A stretch of DNA of 17,061 nucleotides from Desulfobacteraceae bacterium (GCA_030642545.1 DAOWNP010000014.1:1-17061), one strand, 5' to 3'; positions 1-6,668 are shown, counted from the first letter of the stretch. Notes: generated by a model from the letters alone, not told the origin. Numbers and translations are program-made.

Positions 1-1
1 A

Positions 2-54
2 GCCAAAAAATTGCGACTGTTTGAGCGAGGCACGAGCGAGTTTCGCAATTTTGG
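2..54. repeat. Short inverted-repeat element at the left edge
   Basis: AAAATTGCGA at 7-16 pairs with TCGCAATTTT at 43-52, a perfect 10-bp stem. The 26-nt loop holds two copies of GAGCGAG (23-29 and 34-40). It is much more GC-rich than its surroundings and has no T-tract on either side, so it is not a standard intrinsic terminator. The layout (short stem, purine-rich repeated loop) resembles dispersed intergenic elements; whether it recurs in this genome cannot be seen from one window. Confidence 0.45.
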
Positions 55-194
55 TGAAGCAAACTTAGAAATTCAAGAAATTTATTCACAAATAGCGGAA
101 AAAACAATTAAACTTTCCGTATTTTGTTATAATCTGTTGTTCACAAGAAGACTGGAATTATCATTACGAATCTAATTAAATCCAGCCTTTTATT

Positions 195-223
195 TTTAAA
201 ACTGCTATCTTTAAAACTGCTAT
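195..223. repeat. 14-bp tandem duplication downstream of the cyclophilin gene
   Basis: TTTAAAACTGCTAT occurs at 195-208 and again at 210-223, a 15-bp period. It lies just past the stop codon of the minus-strand cyclophilin gene. A weak hairpin with CTGGA at 152-156 against TCCAG at 181-185 lies further downstream of that gene, but has no clear T-run. Nothing else is recognisable in 55-241. Confidence 0.5.
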
Positions 224-241
224 TTTTTTAATTTTATATTT

Positions 242-748
242 TTATTTAACCAGTATTTTATTCCATTCGTCCAATTTGGTTTTAACTATTTCAAAGAATG
301 GATCCGTATCTCCTTTAATAGTAACTTTTTCGATAATGTCATTCTGAACAATACTATTAACAATTTTTTGATCTTCATCACTTTCAACTACACCAAAAAC
401 GGTATGCATACCGTCAAGATGAGGGGTCGGTCTATGCGTTATGAAAAATTGACTTCCATTTGTTCCAGGTCCTGCATTAGCCATTGAAAGGATACCTGCC
501 CTGTCATGTTTCAGATCCTTTTTAAATTCATCTTCAAAGTTATATCCAGGTCCACCCATTCCAGTTCCATCAGGGCATCCGCCCTGAATCATAAAATCTG
601 CAATAACACGATGAAATTTAAGACCGTCATAATATTTTCTTTTTGCAAGGTTTGCAAAATTTGCACAGGTAACAGGGGTTTTGTCTGCAAATAATATTAT
701 ATTGATAGTACCCTTACTTGTTTCCATAATTACTGTTAAATCAGCCAT
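242..748 (-). CDS. Cyclophilin-type peptidyl-prolyl cis-trans isomerase
   Basis: This 168-residue single-domain cyclophilin should catalyse cis-trans isomerisation of X-Pro bonds during protein folding. There is no signal peptide, so it is probably cytoplasmic. Family motifs are clear: [13 protein letters not shown] (catalytic Arg at 47, Phe 52, Gln 54), [10 protein letters not shown] (97-104, with Gln 100 and Phe 102 lining the proline pocket) and LDGMHTVFG (111-119). The residue matching the cyclosporin-contacting tryptophan of human CypA is His 110, as in many bacterial members, which suggests low cyclosporin sensitivity. The ATG at 746-748 has an AGGAG ribosome binding site 6-7 nt upstream, so the start is secure. 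It is transcribed alone, divergently from the redox fusion gene. Length fits the PpiA/PpiB range, but I do not assign a specific symbol. Confidence 0.95.
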   Translation of the reverse strand: MADLTVIMETSKGTINIILFADKTPVTCANFANLAKRKYYDGLKFHRVIADFMIQGGCPDGTGMGGPGYNFEDEFKKDLKHDRAGILSMANAGPGTNGSQFFITHRPTPHLDGMHTVFGVVESDEDQKIVNSIVQNDIIEKVTIKGDTDPFFEIVKTKLDEWNKILVK

Positions 749-783
749 TGTTTACTCCTTTGTTTAAAAAATAAATATGATTT

Positions 784-811
784 AAAATAAGTGTTAATTT
801 TCAATTGTCAA
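784..811 (-). promoter_or_regulatory. Sigma-70-like promoter for the cyclophilin gene
   Basis: Read on the minus strand, a perfect -35 TTGACA (806-811) is followed after 16 nt by TATTTT (784-789) as a 4/6 match to the -10 box. The predicted start is near 777, about 29 nt upstream of the ATG, and the AGGAG site lies between. Position and sequence agree, but this is a sequence match only. Confidence 0.5.
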
Positions 812-928
812 ATATCAAACTAAAAAAAGCAATGGATTTTAAGCTATATCTTAGAGACTGTGGATAAAATTATTTTCACAAACAGGAATATTACAAGCTA
901 CAACAAGTTTAATACGAAAAGTTCCTTA

Positions 929-948
929 ACATGAGACATGTCTCATGT
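929..948. promoter_or_regulatory. 20-bp perfect palindrome, candidate operator or activator site
   Basis: The sequence ACATGAGACATGTCTCATGT is a perfect 20-bp palindrome, with ATGTCTC repeated directly at 938-944 and 945-951. Such dyads are typical of dimeric regulators. Its centre lies about 204 bp upstream of the start site predicted from the sigma-54 promoter at 1117-1132, a workable distance for an enhancer-bound activator. It could equally serve the divergent cyclophilin gene or another regulator. Confidence 0.5.
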
Positions 949-967
949 CTCTCAATAAAATCCATCT

Positions 968-1007
968 CTTCTACTTTTTAAAAAACCTGTTTTTTAAAAA
1001 GTAGAAG
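968..1007. repeat. 40-nt perfect hairpin with 19-bp arms
   Basis: The arms 968-986 and 989-1007 are perfectly complementary over 19 bp with only 2 nt between them. The outer part is CTTCTAC/GTAGAAG and the inner part is T/A-only. No T-tract follows on either strand and the flanking genes both point away, so termination is not the obvious role. It sits between the palindrome and the sigma-54 promoter. It could be a cruciform-forming control element or a trace of a small insertion. Confidence 0.6.
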
Positions 1008-1034
1008 CAATAACAAAACAATATCCACAAACAG

Positions 1035-1085
1035 ACGTATAGGTTTGGATTAGGAATGTTTATTATACAAAGAACGTATAAGTTT
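1035..1085 (+). promoter_or_regulatory. Pair of 12-bp direct repeats upstream of the redox fusion gene
   Basis: ACGTATAGGTTT at 1035-1046 and ACGTATAAGTTT at 1074-1085 match in 11 of 12 positions, 39 bp apart. Relative to the start site predicted near 1143 they cover about -108 to -97 and -69 to -58, where bacterial enhancer-binding proteins often bind. They are alternative candidates to the 929-948 palindrome as activator sites. Confidence 0.35.
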
Positions 1086-1116
1086 CTACCATATTTGACA
1101 GACTGATAGATACAGA

Positions 1117-1132
1117 TGGTATGTTTTTTGCT
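1117..1132 (+). promoter_or_regulatory. Sigma-54 (RpoN) promoter of the redox fusion gene
   Basis: TGGTAT at 1117-1122, five spacer bases starting with G, then TTGCT at 1128-1132. The invariant GG (1118-1119) and GC (1130-1131) are separated by exactly 10 nt, as in the -24/-12 consensus TGGYAY-N5-TTGCW. The start site would be near 1143, some 44 nt upstream of the ATG at 1187. A sigma-54-dependent activator is encoded directly downstream on the opposite strand. A perfect -35-like TTGACA at 1095-1100 is present, but its best -10 candidate is 19 nt away, so a sigma-70 promoter is less convincing. Confidence 0.7.
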
Positions 1133-1186
1133 TTTATCGCCATTATGCTTTACCCTTAAATTTAAAATAAAAAAGGAATTATAAAT

Positions 1187-2581
1187 ATGTCGGGAAAAAA
1201 GAGAGATAGATTAGACAAAGGAGCAATTGTACAAAGAGATCGTGAAACTTTTGCAATAGTTCCTCATTTACCTGGTGGTCTTTGTAGTCCAGAGATTTTG
1301 CACAAAATTGCTGATGCAGCAAAAAAATATAATGCTGCTACCATTAAAGCAACTGGTGCCCAACGTATTGCCATTGTGGGGATAAAAGAGGAAGATCTTG
1401 ATAATATTTGGCAGGATCTTGGTATGAAGCCTGCCGCTGCAGTGGGAATGTGTGTAAGAAGTGTAAAGTTTTGTCCCGGCACTGCTTTTTGCCGCCTTGG
1501 ACAACAAGATGCCGTTGGTATTGGAATGAAATTGGATGAACTTTATCATGCTTATGAACTCCCATCAAAGTTTAAAATTGGTGTATCAGGCTGTACCAAT
1601 TCCTGTTCTGAATCATGGGTAAAAGATATCGGTTTGATAGGAACTAAAAAAGGATGGAAAGTGGTGGCAGGTGGAAATGCTGCATCCCGCCCAATGATAG
1701 CACAAGTCGTAGCAGATGGACTCACAGATGACGAAGCCCTTGACCTTGTAAAGAGGATAATAGAACGATTTAAAAAATATACAAAACCCATGCGGTTGGG
1801 AAAGCTCATTTTAGAAGTTGGAATTGATGCTTTAAAAAGAGAATTAGGTGTTAAAACTAAAATAGCTGTTTCCGAAAAAATAGATATCTCGAAAATAAAT
1901 GAAAAGTCCTTTTTCAATATAAACTATGGATTATATATAGTAGGTTCAGTCAAAGATGGTAAATCAAATGGACAAATAGCAAATACTGTATTTCAGGTGA
2001 GTGATGATCCTCCAACAATTGCTGTAAGTATCAATAAAAAGAACCTGACTTATGAAAATATCAAAGATTCTGGTGTATTCAGTATTTCAATTTTATCAGA
2101 AGAAACACCCATGCCTTTTATTGCAAATTTTGGATTTAAATCAGGCAGAGATACTAACAAACTTGAAGGGATAGAATACAAATCAGGAATAACCGGTGCA
2201 CCGATTATCATAGATAATGTATTAAGTTTTGTAGAGGCAAAAGTAGTTGGTGAAATAAGTGCAGGATTTCATACCATTTTTATGGGACAAATTCAAAGTG
2301 CAGATGTAATCAAACAGGGAAAGCCTATGAGCTATGCATACTATCATAAGGTTAAAAAAGGAACTGAGCCGCCTGGTGCCCCTACTCATAGAAAAGAAGA
2401 CCTCAATAAAAAAACAACAACAGGAGACATTTATCGCTGCGAGGTATGCGGATATATTTATGATCCTGCTGAAGGAGATCCTGATGGAGGGATTGAACCA
2501 GGAACAGATTTTAAGGATATTCCCGATAATTGGGAATGCCCTGTTTGCGGAGTGAAAAAAAGCAATTTTGTAAAAGTGTAA
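1187..2581 (+). CDS. Fusion of siroheme sulfite/nitrite reductase-like, flavin reductase and rubredoxin domains
   Basis: This 464-residue protein has three modules. Residues 1-220 form a small sulfite/nitrite reductase-like domain with the full siroheme-[4Fe-4S] ligand set: C96-x5-C102 and C136-x3-C140. Residues about 235-395 form an FMN-binding flavin reductase domain. Residues 415-464 are a complete rubredoxin with C418-x2-C421 and C451-x2-C454. The last two together resemble high-molecular-weight rubredoxin (Hrb), which in Moorella passes electrons from NAD(P)H to a flavodiiron NO reductase. Electrons might therefore flow from NAD(P)H through FMN to rubredoxin and the siroheme centre, or to a separate partner. 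The substrate (sulfite, nitrite, NO or O2) cannot be read from the sequence. No signal peptide is present, so it is cytoplasmic. Start chosen because AGGA lies 9 nt upstream of the ATG. A sigma-54 promoter precedes it. No frameshift is seen at the domain joints. Confidence 0.9.
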   Translation: MSGKKRDRLDKGAIVQRDRETFAIVPHLPGGLCSPEILHKIADAAKKYNAATIKATGAQRIAIVGIKEEDLDNIWQDLGMKPAAAVGMCVRSVKFCPGTAFCRLGQQDAVGIGMKLDELYHAYELPSKFKIGVSGCTNSCSESWVKDIGLIGTKKGWKVVAGGNAASRPMIAQVVADGLTDDEALDLVKRIIERFKKYTKPMRLGKLILEVGIDALKRELGVKTKIAVSEKIDISKINEKSFFNINYGLYIVGSVKDGKSNGQIANTVFQVSDDPPTIAVSINKKNLTYENIKDSGVFSISILSEETPMPFIANFGFKSGRDTNKLEGIEYKSGITGAPIIIDNVLSFVEAKVVGEISAGFHTIFMGQIQSADVIKQGKPMSYAYYHKVKKGTEPPGAPTHRKEDLNKKTTTGDIYRCEVCGYIYDPAEGDPDGGIEPGTDFKDIPDNWECPVCGVKKSNFVKV

Positions 2582-2589
2582 ATAACACC

Positions 2590-2629
2590 AAAAAAAAATC
2601 GTGCTGCTTTGAATTTATTAAAAGCAGCA
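2590..2629 (-). terminator. Intrinsic terminator for the sigma-54 activator gene
   Basis: TGCTGCTTT at 2602-2610 pairs with AAAGCAGCA at 2621-2629, a 9-bp stem with a 10-nt loop. On the minus strand the hairpin is followed after 3 nt by nine T residues (complement of 2590-2598). It lies some 50 nt past the stop codon of the minus-strand gene and shows the classic stem plus T-tract form. Confidence 0.75.
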
Positions 2630-2635
2630 TAATAC

Positions 2636-2676
2636 AAAACAAAAACAAAACACACATGCCTTGTTTTTGTTTTTTT
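2636..2676 (+). terminator. AT-rich hairpin terminator for the redox fusion gene
   Basis: A perfect 13-bp stem (2636-2648 with 2661-2673) and 12-nt loop is followed by three more T residues, so the plus-strand transcript ends in a GTTTTTGTTTTTTT-like run. The stem is almost entirely A/T with two G-C pairs, so strength is uncertain. Its place between convergent genes supports the role. Confidence 0.5.
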
Positions 2677-2680
2677 CCAA

Positions 2681-4066
2681 TCAGATTTGATTAGCATAAT
2701 CCTTTATGTCTTGATTGTCGGCAAGAAACCTGTAAAGAGTTGCTCTGCCTACACCCAGCACAATTGCTGCCTTGGATTTATTACCTCCGGTTTTTGTCAG
2801 AGCAGCTTTAACCGATTCTGTATCAAGCTTACCTGTAAAGTGTTTAATTTCAGGTACTGGTTCCTGATTTGTAATATCCATGGAAATGTCTTTATTTTTA
2901 ATAATTTCTAAAGGAAGATGTGTCGGAAGGATAGTTTTCCCATGTGCCCGTACAATAGCGAACTGAATTGCATTTTTCAATTCCCTTATATTACCAGGCC
3001 AGTGATAATCAAGCAGAATATCAATGGCTTTATCAGCAAGCTTAGGAACTGTAGTGCGTGTTTCATGTTTAGCCTCTTTTAAGAAATGGGCTGATAGAAG
3101 AGGGATATCACTTTTATGTTCTTTTAAAGAAGGAAGTATAATAGGAATTACATTCAACCTGTAAAAAAGATCTTCCCTGAATCGTCCTGATTTTACCTCT
3201 TCTTTGAGATTTTTATTTGTAGCACTAATAATTCTTACATCTACAGAAACTTTTTTTTCACCACCAACTTTTTCAAAGGTACCTTCCTGCAGGAACCTTA
3301 AAAGTTTTACCTGAATTTTTAAAGGCAGCTCAGCAACTTCGTCCAAAAAAAGAGTACCTTTGTGAGCCAGTTCAAATCTTCCTTTTCTTTCTCTGACCGC
3401 TCCTGAAAAGGCTCCTTTTACATGACCAAACAACTCGCTTTCTACAATTCCTTCAGGAATAGCACCGCAATTAACAGGTACAAACAGTCCGCTGCCATAC
3501 GAGCTGATATCATGAATTGCATACGCTACTCTTTCTTTTCCAGTCCCTGTATCACCTGCTACATGAACAGGATAATTATACATGGCAACATCCTGAATCT
3601 GCCTGAAAATATCCTGCATAATTTTATCTTTGCCAATAATACCCGCAAAGCTTGTAATAGCTTCAGCTTTTAATGAAAGATTAAAAGAATCTGTCACATC
3701 CCTGAAAGAAGCAACCACGCCTTTGAACTCATTGGAATAGTCATTAATAGGTGAAACAGCCATTTCGACCTGCCGGATACTTCCGTTTTTTGTTACAATA
3801 TTTAGTGGATATTCTAATACATCTCCAAGCAACACCGGTGTATCATTACAAAATAAACATTTACCACCGCAAAAGGGAGCTTTAAATACTTCATGACAAT
3901 CCTTATTTAAAACTTCTTTTCTTGAATATCCTGTAATTTTTTCAGCTTCTTTATTAAAAAAAGTAATGATTCTTTTTGGTGTATGGACAATAATTCCAAT
4001 ATGCAGACTGTCGAGTACAAATTTGAGGTTACTGCTGTCTAATATGGCTTGTGAAAAATCATTCAT
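2681..4066 (-). CDS. Sigma-54-dependent transcriptional activator (PAS - AAA+ - Fis HTH)
   Basis: This 461-residue bacterial enhancer-binding protein should use ATP hydrolysis to open sigma-54 promoters. Residues 10-130 are a PAS sensor domain with four cysteines, C57-x8-C66-x3-C70-x2-C73, which could hold an iron-sulfur cluster, iron or zinc, or act as a thiol switch. Residues 140-380 are the AAA+ domain, with Walker A GDTGTGK (171-177), the sigma-54 contact loop as GAFSGA (218-223; the usual Thr replaced by Ser) and Walker B GTLFLDE (237-243). A Fis-type helix-turn-helix fills roughly 415-455 (GGNKSKAAIVLGVGRATLYR). There is no phospho-receiver domain, so it likely senses a signal directly rather than through a kinase. 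It converges on the redox fusion gene, which has a sigma-54 promoter, making that gene the best candidate target. The start ATG has only a weak GGA upstream. Confidence 0.93.
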   Translation of the reverse strand: MNDFSQAILDSSNLKFVLDSLHIGIIVHTPKRIITFFNKEAEKITGYSRKEVLNKDCHEVFKAPFCGGKCLFCNDTPVLLGDVLEYPLNIVTKNGSIRQVEMAVSPINDYSNEFKGVVASFRDVTDSFNLSLKAEAITSFAGIIGKDKIMQDIFRQIQDVAMYNYPVHVAGDTGTGKERVAYAIHDISSYGSGLFVPVNCGAIPEGIVESELFGHVKGAFSGAVRERKGRFELAHKGTLFLDEVAELPLKIQVKLLRFLQEGTFEKVGGEKKVSVDVRIISATNKNLKEEVKSGRFREDLFYRLNVIPIILPSLKEHKSDIPLLSAHFLKEAKHETRTTVPKLADKAIDILLDYHWPGNIRELKNAIQFAIVRAHGKTILPTHLPLEIIKNKDISMDITNQEPVPEIKHFTGKLDTESVKAALTKTGGNKSKAAIVLGVGRATLYRFLADNQDIKDYANQI

Positions 4067-4118
4067 AATCTATATTCCAAATATTAAAATATTTTATTAT
4101 CTATAATCAACATGTAAA

Positions 4119-4136
4119 TGACACATTTGTGTATCA
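4119..4136. promoter_or_regulatory. Imperfect dyad upstream of the activator gene
   Basis: TGACACATTTGTGTATCA contains the dyad ACACA-TT-TGTGT and outer TGA/TCA. The half TGACACAT matches 7 of 8 bases of TGAGACAT in the 929-948 palindrome. It sits 53 bp upstream of the activator's start codon and could be an autoregulatory site. The resemblance is short, so it is tentative. Confidence 0.25.
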
Positions 4137-4269
4137 GATGCAATGAGTTTTTTCTGATTACATAAAATCTTAAAAATAAAAAAATTTATTTGGAATATAC
4201 AAAAAATATTTCTAAGGAATGGGAACAAAACCGTTGTGCTTCATCCTTGCACATTTCATGGACTTAATA

Positions 4270-4491
4270 TCATGGATCAATGCATTCATTCCACCAACCT
4301 TTATTCATATGGTTTTGTTTTTCCTTTTGAGCAAGATCAAGAATCCTGTATCCACTATCTAAAAGTATTCCATAAAGGACACCACATCCAGGATCTTCTC
4401 TGTGCTCATCACCCTTTTGAGCAAGCCTGATCATTTGTCTTGCAAGCTTAATAGTGTATATTATATTTGTATCACATTTTTTTTTTAACAT
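4270..4491 (-). CDS. Small conserved hypothetical protein
   Basis: I do not recognise a named function. From Met at 4489-4491 the protein has 73 residues, soluble and charged, with a distinctive core: ARQMIRLAQKGDEHREDPGC followed by GVLYGILLDSGYRILDLA and a C-terminal KKGWW. It reads like a short family seen in sulfate-reducing Desulfobacterota, by memory of the core motif rather than a search. The start is uncertain: no good ribosome binding site precedes this ATG, and the frame is open upstream to a TTG at 4620, which would add 43 residues including a low-complexity NKSKSKS stretch encoded by repeats of TTTAGA. The conserved-looking part begins near the internal Met. An overlapping plus-strand frame (4236-4430) has no such character. 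Confidence 0.6.
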   Translation of the reverse strand: MLKKKCDTNIIYTIKLARQMIRLAQKGDEHREDPGCGVLYGILLDSGYRILDLAQKEKQNHMNKGWWNECIDP

Positions 4492-4669
4492 AGATTTAGA
4501 TTTAGATTTATTGTTAGGGTTCCCATTATTTAAAATATAAAATTCTAAATATATTAAAGCAATAAGTATACCATACCCATGACTTACACTTTGAGATCTG
4601 ATAGGCGATATTATGATCAATCCCGCTTTTTATACAAGAAAAGATTGAGGTCTTTCTCGTATAGCTATT

Positions 4670-4990
4670 TTAGATATCCGATAAAACAGACACCTTGATG
4701 ATATGGTAAGCCGGCTCTTCATATGGATGAACCTCAATCAGCTTATTCACTGCTTTTGTGATTAAATTATTTTCACAAACGAGTTCAACTTTATATTCTT
4801 TAATATGTGTAATAACATTTTGTTTTCCTATATGAGGAGAACTACCTTTTATGGGACGAAATTGGCCGGTGCCTGAAGTTTGCCATGAGCATGAATCATA
4901 ATAGCCAATTTTCCCTGCACCTAAATCGAATAATGCCCTTTTAATTGCTTCAACATCTGATTCAGGAGCATAAAAACAAAGTATATACAT
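4670..4990 (-). CDS. Standalone NIF3/YqfO-like domain protein
   Basis: This 106-residue protein matches the CutA-like insert domain found in NIF3/YqfO dinuclear-metal proteins, here on its own. The recognisable parts are MYILCFYAPESDVEAIKRAL at the N-terminus, GAGKIGYYDSCSWQTSGTGQ (25-44), a following phosphate-binding-like FRPIKGSSPHIG, and HPYEEPAYHI near the C-terminus. It lacks the metal-binding NIF3 core, so metal hydrolase activity is not expected; its biochemical role is unknown. I prefer the ATG at 4988-4990, which has AAAGGA 10 nt upstream and begins the family's usual N-terminus, over a TTG at 5021-5023 that adds 11 residues. It lies 66 nt downstream of the ATPase gene on the same strand and may be cotranscribed with it. 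Confidence 0.82.
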   Translation of the reverse strand: MYILCFYAPESDVEAIKRALFDLGAGKIGYYDSCSWQTSGTGQFRPIKGSSPHIGKQNVITHIKEYKVELVCENNLITKAVNKLIEVHPYEEPAYHIIKVSVLSDI

Positions 4991-5056
4991 AAAAATATAG
5001 TCCTTTATCAGGTTTGACTCCAACTCTTGCCCTTTTGGGTAAAAACAAACTGGAAT

Positions 5057-6493
5057 TCAAGGTTGTTGCAACTCTTTTTTTATATTTTTATCTGAATATT
5101 TTTCAAGTAAAAATTCTATAAGATCAGCAGGGTCAGGTTCCCTGTTAAGTTTGGGTTTGGGTTTAGATTTAGATTTAGGTTTGACTTTAGATTTAATCTT
5201 TTTTTTGATTTTATAAACAGGTATTTTTTTTTCAGATATCTTTTTTTTAGTAATGGATTTTGTTTTAACTGAAATTTTATCTACATTTGGTTTAGATTTT
5301 TTCAATTCATTTGGTTCAGTTTTTTCCAGTTTATCTGCCTGAACTTTTTCCAATTCATTTGGTTTGGTTTTTTCCAGTTTATCTGCCTGGACTTTTTCCA
5401 ATTCATTTGGTTTGGTTATTTTCAATTTATCTGTTTGGGATTTTTTAACTGGTTGAAGAATATAATGTTTGTTATCAGATACTGTCTCTGAGTTTTTATT
5501 CTCAAATGATTTTTCAGGTTTTTTTTGATATATATTTGTTAAAATACTTTGTTTTAAATCGTGGTATATATTAATTATTGCATTTTTTTGATATAACCAT
5601 GTGGTGGAAAATCCAGCTATAATTAAGGTAAATATTAAAACACATATTAAAACAAGTACCCGTTTTCTTTTTTTTGTGTGTTCTTTAGGATTTAAATCTT
5701 TAAATATTTCATTGACAATTTTTTTTGTAACAGGTTTTTTTTCATGGCCAAATGCACTTACCAAAGCATTATCACAAATTATATTTATATTTCTTGGAAT
5801 TCCTTTAGATAGTTTTACAACCTGTTTTAAGGCATTGTTTTTAAATACAGGAATATAGTTATCATTTGATGCATATATTAATCTGTGTTGGATATAGTCT
5901 CTACTCTGTTTTTTTGACAGAGGATATAATGTTGCTTTTACGGCAATACGTTGCTTGAGTTGTCTTAAATTTATCTTTTGTAATTTTTCTTCAAGTTCTG
6001 GTTGTCCTACAAGCAGAATCTGTATTAATTTATCTTTGGATGTTTCAAGATTTGAAAGCATACGTAATTGTTCAAGGGTTTCAGACGGCATGTTTTGGGC
6101 TTCATCAATTAAAAGAACAATGTTGAATCCATCCTGGAATTCTTTTATTAAAATTAAAAAAAGATTTTCAATAAGTTCAGTGATATCATCTGAAACAAGT
6201 TTTATGTCAAGTTCTTTGTAAATGGTTTTAATTATAGATTTAAAAGAGACATTAACATTAAAAATAATTATTGTTTTTAATTTTTCATGAATATATTTTT
6301 TTAAATAGGTTCTTATAAGTGTAGTTTTGCCAAGTCCAACTTCACCTATAACAGCTATAAATCCCTTACGCTGCTCAACTCCATATATCATTACCCCAAG
6401 AGCTTCCTTGTGATAAGGACTTAAATATAAAAAGTCAGGATCAGGTGTAATATGAAAAGGACGTTCTTTTAAATTGAAAAAATCTAAATACAT
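5057..6493 (-). CDS. GspA/ExeA-like AAA+ ATPase with one membrane segment and a Lys-rich tail
   Basis: This 478-residue protein begins with the ExeA/GspA signature MYLDFFNLKERPFHITPDPD and continues as an AAA ATPase: Walker A GEVGLGKT (50-57), Walker B VLLIDEA (125-131) and a sensor segment GQPELEEKL (163-171). One hydrophobic segment (279-300) follows a basic stretch, so the ATPase is predicted cytoplasmic and residues 305-478 periplasmic. In GspA/ExeA the periplasmic part often carries a peptidoglycan-binding domain and helps secretin assembly; no such domain is visible here. Instead there are three 16-residue repeats (DKLEKTKPNELEKVQA type), then a run of Lys/Pro/Ser and a short C-terminal block ending in EPDPADLIEFLLEKYSDKN. 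No secretin or pilus genes are nearby, so its partner is unknown. No strong ribosome binding site is visible. Confidence 0.88.
   Translation of the reverse strand: MYLDFFNLKERPFHITPDPDFLYLSPYHKEALGVMIYGVEQRKGFIAVIGEVGLGKTTLIRTYLKKYIHEKLKTIIIFNVNVSFKSIIKTIYKELDIKLVSDDITELIENLFLILIKEFQDGFNIVLLIDEAQNMPSETLEQLRMLSNLETSKDKLIQILLVGQPELEEKLQKINLRQLKQRIAVKATLYPLSKKQSRDYIQHRLIYASNDNYIPVFKNNALKQVVKLSKGIPRNINIICDNALVSAFGHEKKPVTKKIVNEIFKDLNPKEHTKKRKRVLVLICVLIFTLIIAGFSTTWLYQKNAIINIYHDLKQSILTNIYQKKPEKSFENKNSETVSDNKHYILQPVKKSQTDKLKITKPNELEKVQADKLEKTKPNELEKVQADKLEKTEPNELKKSKPNVDKISVKTKSITKKKISEKKIPVYKIKKKIKSKVKPKSKSKPKPKLNREPDPADLIEFLLEKYSDKNIKKELQQP
5288..5431 (-). repeat. Three 48-bp tandem repeats inside the GspA/ExeA-like gene
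   Basis: Units at 5384-5431, 5336-5383 and 5288-5335 encode DKLKITKPNELEKVQA, DKLEKTKPNELEKVQA and DKLEKTEPNELKKSKP. The middle and first units are nearly identical at DNA level and the third has diverged at its end. The unit is a multiple of three, so copy changes would alter linker length without breaking the frame. Confidence 0.85.
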
Positions 6494-6668
6494 TTTCTAC
6501 CCAATAGTGAAATTAAATTTAAAAAAATAAAAAGTATTTTAAATTTTTATATTATGCATATTTATACTATAAAAACAATATAAGGTTTTTAAAATATATA
6601 ATATATGATAGATATTTTAAAAAATTTACAGGTACTAAATAAATGAAATAGTTAGGGATAAAAAGGTA

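Noticed and set aside
506..694. Plus-strand open frame opposite the cyclophilin gene
   Set aside because: It lies entirely within a clearly recognised gene on the other strand and its translation shows no domain or motif.
968..1007. Reading the 40-nt hairpin as an intrinsic terminator
   Set aside because: No T-tract follows on either strand and both neighbouring genes are transcribed away from it.
4236..4430. 64-residue plus-strand frame overlapping the small minus-strand gene
   Set aside because: The minus-strand frame has a distinctive, apparently conserved core and the plus-strand frame has none.
4493..4511. TTTAGA short tandem repeats (also near 5160-5200) as a CRISPR or regulatory array
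   Set aside because: They are low-complexity Lys/Ser codon runs in reading frames, with no spacers or regular unit length.
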